Shown here: one piece after another, positions 1-7,740 of the stretch
How the letters are laid out: each line of letters starts with the position of its first letter
Numbering within the stretch: position 1 is the stretch's first letter
Source: Triangularia verruculosa
Lineage: Eukaryota > Ascomycota > Sordariomycetes > Sordariales > Podosporaceae
Length of the DNA: 64,000 nucleotides
NCBI GenBank assembly: GCA_033296885.1
Contig: MU863876.1
Coordinates: 620,001 to 684,000 of the forward strand
Reading direction: 5' to 3'
The notes under the pieces: model-generated
Told to the model about the DNA's origin: nothing
Databases searched by the model: none
Seen by the model: the letters and a program-made list of their open reading frames with translations, nothing else
Made by a program: the position numbers and the translations under genes

Positions 1-690
1 CATGAAATGAAGAGGATATGGAGTGCGAGTGGATGCGTCGTGTTGGGTGCTTACATGGATCAGAGACCCCTGATATGAAGTACGTGAGTGCTTACAAATT
101 CGCTTATCTGCCTGATGGATGGATCCTTGTGAGATATGGACGGGTCTTGGCATGGATACTGAGCATGGCTGCATCGCATCATCAGTTCAATCAGGCATAC
201 GGACTATGATGCTGTGGTATCATTCATACCATTCATAGGCCGATACATAGTTTCGGGAGCGGTTCACGGCTAGTATGAATAGACGACTCTGATGGTTCGT
301 GAGATACTCTGACTGCGAAGAACCCTAACCCTGTCTGTACACTTGGAAGCCAACCCACAAATCTTTTAGCACACAAAGTTTCGCTCGCGTTCGCGATTGG
401 CCGGCTGAACATGCAAAGCATCAACCTCAACTACCTACACTAGGAATACTTTCCGCCATGTCTCAGCCGGCCTCCCTAGGGTATTTTCTTTCCCTAAGTT
501 GACTTTCTTTAATAATTCAGTGCTTTTATCATCGTATATCACCTCGGGCTCATCTCACCATCGAATTATCATGTCTACGGGAATCTACATCAGAACTCGA
601 GACCTCCCTCCAGCCGACTTAGCAACCTTTCTAAACTCGTCCTTGTTCTCTTATAATAGTCCTAATACTAAATTACTTTCTTCTATCGAT
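1..690. other. 5' intergenic stretch with one dispersed-repeat copy
   Basis: I see no gene here. The only structure is one copy of a ~110-nt dispersed repeat (about 321-425, listed separately). Short open frames in this stretch have no recognisable protein features. Confidence 0.6.
321..425. repeat. Dispersed ~110-nt repeat, copy A
   Basis: This segment begins with a two-unit telomere-like motif (AACCCTAACCCT). It then matches 2009-2110 over about 100 nt, including the shared words AGCCAACCCACAAATCTTTT and CACAAAGTTTCGCTCGCG. Read on the minus strand, both copies encode nearly the same peptide, RPIANASETLC followed by KRFVGWL. The flanks differ between copies, so this is a dispersed repeat rather than one large duplication. 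Its class is unknown; a short non-autonomous element is possible. Confidence 0.75.
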
Positions 691-1480
691 ATTCGTTAGC
701 GATATTAAATATAAAATTTAAAAATAAAACGCTGCGACTTTACGTTCCTGCTAATTTATTACGAAAAATTAAACTTTATTATTAAGTTTAAACTCTTTTT
801 TTAAATAACTATTATTAAAAGATAGTATTTTTAAGTCCTTTATTATATTATATTTAAAGTACTTATTCCGGAAGTTTATAGTTAAATCCGAAATAAATAA
901 TAATTAAAATTTTATTTATATAAAGTTAATTTATAATTATACTTTTATAAAATAATAAAATTACTTTAATTTAATTACTTAAATCGATATATATAATTAA
1001 GTTTCTATTATAATCGTTAAATTATAAAAACTATAATACTTTTTAAATAAGTTTTTCCTTAATTATATTAATAATAAACTTTTTAATAATATTATATTTA
1101 TTAACGAATATCGGCCGTTAATAAAACCCTTTAAATTTATTATTAAATTTTATAATTAAATATTATAATAAATTAAAGTATAAATTTAATAAAATTAATT
1201 ATGTAAAAAAACTTTAAAAATTCTAAATCCCTATCGAAATAAAATACTAAATAATACTAAAATTATTTTTATATATAGTAACCTTTATGGAACTAATATT
1301 ATCGTTTTGGAGAATATCGAGTTACGTAAAATCTTAGTAATTATTAATTAATAGTAGTTGGGGTAGTACCCGGATTATTAAGAGTTTTATAAAGCTATAT
1401 ATATAGTTAGAGTAGAGGGTAAATAGATAAACGTATATATTCCGATATTTATATAAGAGTAGAGTTATCTTGATACGTTT
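690..1480. repeat. AT-rich RIP-like degenerate block
   Basis: About 800 nt with very high A+T, dense TpA and ATTA words, and almost no G+C, in sharp contrast to the balanced composition on both sides. No frame stays open and no peptide is recognisable. The composition and abrupt edges fit a transposon remnant mutated by RIP, which converts CpA to TpA in duplicated DNA. The original element cannot be identified by eye. It directly precedes a solo LTR-like repeat. Confidence 0.75.
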
Positions 1481-1633
1481 AAGGACTATACTAGGGCTTT
1501 TGGGTACTGATGTAAGACAATTTCAAGATGATGATAATAATTGAAACAGAGGGAACTTAAACGCTTAAAGCAATGATAGTTTACCTTATGATAACTGAAC
1601 CGAGACTTCCCCACGGATGATCCACTACCTACC

Positions 1634-1865
1634 TGTTGAGTTTGGAACCCAAGCAGTTACCTGATCTTGAAGCATATATTGAATTGATGATATTGACTGA
1701 ACTAAAGGAAAAGAGCAAGGAAGGGTTCAAACGAGCGTACATAACCGTATTTATATCCCACTAGAGCATTCCATCTACTTGTAAGATCTATAGCTAAGAA
1801 TACCACCCTAAGATCTACTCCATAGAGCCTTTGCCGTACTATCATAAATGCCATCCTGCTCCACA
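1634..1865. mobile_element. Solo LTR-like element, RIP-altered copy
   Basis: The segment starts TGTTGAGTTTGG and ends GCTCCACA, so it has the TG...CA termini of an LTR. It is flanked by a perfect 5-nt direct repeat CTACC (1629-1633 and 1866-1870), as expected of a target-site duplication. It aligns along its whole length with 5199-5428. In the second half, this copy differs mainly by transitions that raise A+T, for example AGATCTACTCCATAG here against AGGTCTGCTCCACAG there. No internal retrotransposon genes adjoin it, so it looks like a solo LTR, possibly of a Copia-type element (inference). Confidence 0.72.
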
Positions 1866-2008
1866 CTACCTAATTATAGATCAAGGCTGGCAGCAACGCA
1901 ATTTATGTCAACGCAATTTTGAATTGCGTTGAATATATTTGACTGCGCCTCAATATGCCTCCCACTTTCCGTGGTGGTGTGCCACATCACCACTACTGCA
2001 GCCACGCA

Positions 2009-2110
2009 TAACCCTAACCCTGCTTTTGCAAGCCAACCCACAAATCTTTTGTCGCACAAAGTTTCGCTCGCGTTTGCGATTGGTCGGCGGAGCCTGTACA
2101 AAGCATCACC
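2009..2110. repeat. Dispersed ~110-nt repeat, copy B
   Basis: Second copy of the repeat at 321-425, again opening with the telomere-like TAACCCTAACCCT. It ends only about 27 nt before the proposed start codon of the P450 gene at 2138. It must therefore lie in that gene's promoter or 5' untranslated region. Confidence 0.75.
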
Positions 2111-2137
2111 GCAACGGTTTTTTTTTATTCATTTCCG

Positions 2138-3969
2138 ATGCTTCCTGTGATCTCCCGCCTTCTCAGCTGTCTCCTCCCATTCCCTTGTCTCCTTCTCATC
2201 TCGCTCGCCATATTCGCAGTATATCGACTCTACTTCCACCCCCTGGCGCAGATCCCCGGCCCAAAGCTCGCCGCTCTGTCGAGCGCTTGGTTGGGGAGGT
2301 ATGTCGTCGCGGGAAGGGTACGAGAGTTGCCGAGGAAGATTCACGAAAGATATGGCCCCGTGGTGAGGGTTGGGCCGGGGGAGGTGTGGGTTTCTTCGGT
2401 GGAGGGGTTTAGGGCTGTGTATGGTATGGTCTCTCTTGCGTTTAGAATAAAGAAACTGTGCTGATTTTTGGATGGGGCAGGGGCTACGAGTGGTTTTGAG
2501 AAGTCGGATTTTTATGGTAGGTTTATTCTCTTTCAGTGACGTTTGTGGAGGTGCTGATGAGAGGTAGTTGCCACGGCGCTGAATAAACCAACGGGAATCA
2601 AAGCTTGGGGGTTGGGGGTGACTTGGCCGGATACGTTGGATTTATTGTCCGAGTTTGATATGAAGCGGTATCGGCTGCAACGGAGGCTTATTGGGCCGGT
2701 GTACACGGCTTCGAATGTGAGGAAATTTGAGGGGGCGGTCGATGGAGTTCTTGATGCAGCTGTTAAAAGACTGAAGTCTCTTAGCAGTGAGGCAGGAGGC
2801 ACGGGGACGGTGGATCTAAAGGAGTGGATGCATATCATTGCTGTAGAGTGTCTTGGGGCGGTGGTGTTGGGGTGGTCGCCGGGGTATATCAAGAGCGGGA
2901 GCGATGGAGGGACAAGCAAGCAAAGCTATCTTGGATGGAAGAGGAAGAGTTTGTTTGGGTTGTTTCCAGTCGTGACGAAGATTTCGATGTTGGACTCAGG
3001 GATGGGAAAAAGACTGGGCAAGTGGTTGGGAAGGTTCTGGGGAGATGTCTGGGGGGTTACGTTTCCGACGCCGAAGGGCTTCAGGCCTTTCTTTACAGTA
3101 TGTCGGTACTTCTTTCACAACGAGGGACCCAAACTAACAGATAATAGCCGGTGTACCAGAAGGTCTCCAAAAGGGTCGCTGCTGTTTTGTCGACACCCCA
3201 ACATGCAGCGGGTCTGACAACAGTGAAAGGCAAGAAGAACAAGCCCAACAAAACGCCAGGAGTCAGAGAAGACCTACTCAACGATCTAATCCAACTCCAT
3301 CTCACTCGGCCTGATGCTTTCACGGAGAACTATCTTCGTCGGATGGCTGTGACGAACTTTGGGGCAGGACATGAGACGCTGTGTGGCACGTTGACTTCGG
3401 TCATTGCGATGATCGCCTCTTATCCCGAAGTTCAAAGGCGATGCTTCGAGGAGATTAACAATTCTTTGCAGAACGGCCAAAAGGAGAGATTGTACGGCTT
3501 CGAGGAAGTTTCAAAATTGAGATATACCCAGGCGGCTATCAAGGAGGCGCAGAGGTTATGGCCGGTCATAGGCATGAGTCTGTCACGGAGGACTCCTGCG
3601 CAGGGGTGCACAATAGGAGGCTATGATATACAAGGGGGCACCATCGTGGGGTGCAGCCCGCTAGCCCTACATGCATTCAATGAGGACGTGTTTGGGAAAG
3701 ATGGACTGGAGTACAAACCAGAAAGGTGGTTGACCGACGATATCGAAAGACTCAGGGTTATGGAAAGATGTAATCTCATCTGGGGCGGGGGAGGTAGAAC
3801 ATGCCCAGGGAGGTATCTGGCCGAGATGATTGTCTTCAAGGTGATCACTACGCTGCTGGGGGAGTTTGACGTTGAAGTTACGAAGATGCCGGAAGAGGAG
3901 GAAATGGAATGTTATTTTATGGCGATGATGTCAGGGGTTGTGGTGAGGTTTAGGGAGAGGCCCAGATGA
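2138..3969 (+). CDS. Cytochrome P450 monooxygenase
   Basis: Four exons, 2138-2423, 2481-2516, 2568-3097 and 3148-3969, give a 557-residue protein, normal for a microsomal fungal P450. Residues ~1-30 form a hydrophobic membrane anchor, followed by a proline-rich hinge (FHPLAQIPGP). Visible landmarks are the I-helix AGHET (357-361), the K-helix EAQR as ExxR (417-420), PERW (475-478) and the haem loop WGGGGRTCPG with ligand Cys503. The usual first Phe of the haem loop is Trp here. The general look is of the fungal pisatin-demethylase/benzoate-hydroxylase-like families, but the substrate is unknown. Exon 2 is only 36 nt, but phase and splice sites agree throughout. A dispersed repeat lies just upstream and a HET pseudogene downstream. 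Confidence 0.9.
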
Positions 3970-4104
3970 TCAACGCGGATCATAGTGACCCGAAGTCCTG
4001 GACCTCGGTCCCAGAATTCTCTGCTTCGCAAGACGGAACACGGTTGGCTCTCCAAAGACGATGATGTGTCGCGATGATTCTCGTTTTGGTTAGCCTGGAG
4101 TTGA

Positions 4105-5115
4105 TAAATCACTGCTTACCAACCGCGCCTGGGTGTTTTAGCAGAGGTTTCTGGCGAGAAGGGTGATGCATTTCTGTGAGCACGTCGTGTTGTTTGAGTG
4201 TAATACCTTGCAAGCGTCCAAGCTGCAGGTGAATGGGGTGGGGTATGATAGTGCGCCGTATGGGTCAAGGAAGGGAGATTGGTGGAGTGGATAGAGGCAA
4301 TTAGGACTTCGCTGGCGGCGACGAGCGCGGTGACGGTAACTCACGCGAGAGGAGAGCGGTGAGAGGGATTAGAGGGGCGCTGGATGTGCTGCAGAGGCCG
4401 GGGCCGGTAGAGAGGCAGAGGTTCGGGGAGAAGATTGAGTTTTGGAAGAGGTGGTGTGAGATTGTGAGTGTGTGCAGCAAGGGGCAGTTGACGGGGCAGA
4501 CGGATAGGTTGGTGGCGCTGGCGGGGGTGGCCGAGTTGGTGCAGCAGTGGGGGGAAGGTGCATTATTTGGCTGGGCTGTGGGATTCGGAGTTGTTGGCGT
4601 TGGGCTTCTTGTGGTTGGTGAAAGGGGTAAAGGAGTGGCAGGAGTCCCATTATGCCCTGTCTTGGTCTTGGGCTTCGGTGAGTGGTCGGATTGGGTTCTT
4701 GCCGAGGGGGATATTGGATGAGATCAGCTCGAAAGGGAGTTTTGTACGAATGTGGAAAAGTAGATGTGTGGCGGACTGGAAGGCTAGTGTCGAAGGCGAG
4801 GGGTTTTGACGGATAGTGGAACGTTGATTACGTCGGGTCCAATTGCTGGGGGGAATCTGGTAGACTAAGACTGTGCTCGGTTGACAGGGGGGAGCACTAA
4901 GGCCGGCACGCTTTTGCACTGGTCCTAGAATTGGAAGTGGGATGCCACTGAAAACAGCCCGCAAGAAATCCTTGTGCTTCACTTAGTCAGGGTACATTTC
5001 GGACATGAGATACGGTGTTATGGGCTGGCATTGCAGGCCAAAGAGCGGGTTGGGCCAGACATGTTTGAGCGCATTGGTGTTTGGTGCGCAAACTCAGATG
5101 TATCGTTGGATTAAG
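4105..5115 (+). pseudogene. HET-domain protein pseudogene (C-terminal part)
   Basis: Translation in shifting frames recovers the C-terminal half of a HET-family protein. In order these are NRAWVF-stop-QRFLARRVMHF (family consensus RAWxFQExLLxxRVLHF), then a VLFECNTLQAS block, a stop after GDWWSG, then KGQLTGQTDRLVALAGVA. A frameshift in a G-run near 4550 leads to YLAGLWDSELL and ALSWSWASVSG. Another frameshift near 4800 leads to LTDSGTLITSGPIAGG, and the tail is ERVGPDMFERIGVW. The first stop is CAG to TAG, a CpA-to-TpA change as RIP makes. The N-terminal HET core is missing; the P450 gene ends at 3969. The edges are approximate. Confidence 0.82.
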
Positions 5116-5198
5116 GTACCTTGTCTGGGAATGGCAAAGGGTGGTTCTTGTGTGATAGGAACGTGAAAGACTTGCACGTGCTATGAGGATGCTCACTG

Positions 5199-5428
5199 TG
5201 TTGAGTTTGGAACCCACGCAGTTATCTTGAAGCATATATTGAACTGATGATATTGACTGAAAAAAAGGAAAAGAGCAAGGAAAGGTTCAAACGAGCGTAC
5301 ATAACAGTATTTATATCCCACCAGAGCATTCCATCACCTGTTTGACCCACAGCCAAGAATACCACCCTGAGGTCTGCTCCACAGAGCCTTTGCCGTGATA
5401 CCTATCGTGAACGCCATCCTGCTCCACA
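5199..5428. mobile_element. Solo LTR-like element, less mutated copy
   Basis: Second copy of the element at 1634-1865. It starts TGTTGAGTTTGG, contains a TATTTATATCCC promoter-like core and reaches GCTCCACA at 5428. A 5-nt direct repeat CACTG lies at 5194-5198 and 5434-5438, but the right copy begins 5 nt beyond the aligned end, so the exact right border is unsettled. It sits between the HET pseudogene and the intact HET gene. Confidence 0.68.
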
Positions 5429-5462
5429 CCGGGCACTGAGACCTACCTCTATGTCCAAATTT

Positions 5463-7451
5463 CTACACCAGCCAGATTTCTTCAAAGTCTGGGTCGCCTT
5501 CCATCGCCTCACCATCCATCAGCCCGTAAATGTAAGCTGCGCTAACAAGACGATATCTTATGTTGCCGCCCCCGCCCATGTCTTCGACTGGTCTGATTAC
5601 AAACGGCACATGGCCGCCGGCGAATATTACGACCTGGTCATCAACTTGGACCTCATTTTCCGTCAGACCTGGCCTTCCTGTACCATCAACAACCGCCAAA
5701 TTACTGCCAACTCCCCAAGCGTGCCTATAGTCCCTGGACTCGGCGAGAACCCATGCTTTCTTTTCCTCGTCGCCCACTATCTCGGGCGGGGGTTGTCTTT
5801 TGCCCATGAGAGCGTCAAATCCGGCAATCAGAATGGCCTTGTTTTCGTCGTTCACCCTCTTTTCATCGTTCCTGTCCATGATGGGAACCCTCCAGATGTT
5901 GTCGAGGGTCCGGCTTAGGAGCTCCCGTGATATATCGTTACTTGCGGAGGGGATGGCATCGACCTGGGAAAGTTGATGACTCTCTAGCATTTCCATGAGC
6001 TCCAAGAGCCACTGCCTTATGTCATTGACATTTTTTGGTGGAAAGTCGTAATACTTAAACTTCCGGCCAACAGTGGCGACTTGGGTGATTATTCGACCCA
6101 AAAGCGAGATTTGCGGCGCGGCGTATGAAGCCTGTTCGATTTGACATTTCGATGACCAGTTTTCCCAAGATCTTCCCTTGCTGGCGTCAAAATCATTCTT
6201 CTTACGGAGAGTATTCCCGTCTGCAACCCCAGCGCAGAACCCTGCTTTAGATTTCCATTCAATGACCCATGATGGAAGAGAAGCACTGCTACTTCGGCGG
6301 CGAGCCAATACATCGGGTCCACGATCCACCAACACGACCCTGCCCACCTCGAACAGAATCTTTTCCAACGTCATGTTGTCGGAGTAATCAACTGCAATTT
6401 TAAAACGATCTTCAGGCCGTATAATCCCAAGAATACCATATATCATATCCCTTTGATCACTGGTAGACAATGCTCCATCAGTGCGCTGGGCCCCGTAGAT
6501 TGTGTCCAGCGCATCGATGAGCGTCACACCTGCCCTATCCTTGTTCCAATCCGCTTGCTCTAGGCTACGTTGGTATAAATGGCCTGCCATAATAAGGTGA
6601 ATGGTGGTGCGGGAAATGCTGTTTGCAATCTCCCTTAACCGCCCAGGTATGTCCCGTGACAATTCCCTGCTCACCCAAAGCGGCGAGAAGGTACTAGCCA
6701 CGCAATCTGCCACACTTTTCCAACTGGCGGATGCTACACCACAGAGGACTGTAGCCTTCTTGGCAAGGACAAGTTCCTGAATCACCCATACTCGTCGCCA
6801 CCACTGTCTTTCCGTACATAACCGGAAGATGGCTTCAAAGTCGAAGCCGTCAGTTCGATCGTTCTGACCTTGATCTTCGACTGCGAGATCCACAACATTC
6901 TTGATGAAAGTGTCCCTGAGAGAAATGAAATCATGTTTGCCTGCACGATATTTGTTCATGACTTCCCCTTGAAACAATGCTGAGAGTCTTGCTATTGTTT
7001 GGAGGGCACCACCGTCCGGCCCAGGCCCAAGCCAAATGAACACCTCTTCAGCTCGAGAATAGATGGAAGTCATAAGCTGGACTTGTACGGCTTTCTCATC
7101 ATTGTCGGATTGGTTGATGCAGATTGCGTCGATCCATATCTTGCCGCTGAATCCATCCGCGTAAAGTCGTTCGAGCGCAGTGAAAAGGTTGTGGGTGACC
7201 TGGAATGTTTGGCCGTCTAGGATGATGGATTGCATGTCATTCGCGTCACCCCAGACGTAAGATAGCGCTGAATAGTCTGGGGCTGGTTGGGCATCGAGGG
7301 AAACATGGCTGAGAGTGAGCTTGATCGGTGGAGGCACCGTAGAGGTGCAACCTGTGGGTTCTTCTCCAGACGTGGGATCGGGGTAGTGTAAAGTAATGAG
7401 GCGGATCTCGCGAATGTCATGGTTGAGGGGCAGATATGAGAACGCGTCCAT
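5463..7451 (-). CDS. HET-domain protein 1
   Basis: Single exon, 662 residues. The N-terminal HET domain is complete. It has the opening DIREIRLITL, the core YSALSYVWGD (~residues 60-70), the IWIDAICINQSDNDEK block, IYSRAEEVFIWLGP, and the WWRRVWVIQELVLA block. The long C-terminal region includes DQRDMIYGILGII and lacks NACHT, ankyrin or WD repeats. HET domains trigger cell death in fungal heterokaryon incompatibility and resemble TIR domains; whether this gene is an active incompatibility gene cannot be told from sequence. The start is the first Met before the conserved IREIRL segment. Its start faces the 3' end of a second HET gene 289 nt away on the same strand. Confidence 0.9.
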   Translation of the reverse strand: MDAFSYLPLNHDIREIRLITLHYPDPTSGEEPTGCTSTVPPPIKLTLSHVSLDAQPAPDYSALSYVWGDANDMQSIILDGQTFQVTHNLFTALERLYADGFSGKIWIDAICINQSDNDEKAVQVQLMTSIYSRAEEVFIWLGPGPDGGALQTIARLSALFQGEVMNKYRAGKHDFISLRDTFIKNVVDLAVEDQGQNDRTDGFDFEAIFRLCTERQWWRRVWVIQELVLAKKATVLCGVASASWKSVADCVASTFSPLWVSRELSRDIPGRLREIANSISRTTIHLIMAGHLYQRSLEQADWNKDRAGVTLIDALDTIYGAQRTDGALSTSDQRDMIYGILGIIRPEDRFKIAVDYSDNMTLEKILFEVGRVVLVDRGPDVLARRRSSSASLPSWVIEWKSKAGFCAGVADGNTLRKKNDFDASKGRSWENWSSKCQIEQASYAAPQISLLGRIITQVATVGRKFKYYDFPPKNVNDIRQWLLELMEMLESHQLSQVDAIPSASNDISRELLSRTLDNIWRVPIMDRNDEKRVNDENKAILIAGFDALMGKRQPPPEIVGDEEKKAWVLAESRDYRHAWGVGSNLAVVDGTGRPGLTENEVQVDDQVVIFAGGHVPFVIRPVEDMGGGGNIRYRLVSAAYIYGLMDGEAMEGDPDFEEIWLV

Positions 7452-7661
7452 TTTGCGGTGCGTTGTTTGGGTTCAAAGTTGAGGTTGAGGTGTGCGATGG
7501 ACGGATGCTTGCAGTTTCTGTTGTCCATACCTCGAGAGAGGGGCTGCGCAGGTTCTTGTTGACCCAAGAGAGGGGTTGGGCTTCCAAAGGTCATGCATGT
7601 CAACCTTACAAACGTGGGGAAAAACAAGTCCCTGATTCTGACCAAGTCAGCATGCATGAAT

Positions 7662-7690
7662 TAGGTACCTAGGTACCTAGGTACCTACCT
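7662..7690. repeat. Tandem TAGGTACC palindromic repeat
   Basis: Three tandem AGGTACCT units overlap to form a self-complementary run (core GGTACCTAGGTACC) between the two HET genes. Single copies of the same word recur in other intergenic regions of the window. Confidence 0.7.
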
Positions 7691-7740
7691 GATGTACCGG
7701 ATCTTCACATTGTCGATTGCTGCCATCTGTCACAAACCGC

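Noticed and set aside
1939..2412. 157-codon plus-strand open frame
   Set aside because: It overlaps the dispersed repeat and the P450 first exon in another frame; composition is Pro/Arg-rich filler.
5451..5918. 155-codon plus-strand frame opposite HET gene 1
   Set aside because: Antisense shadow of a clear HET coding region; no domain.
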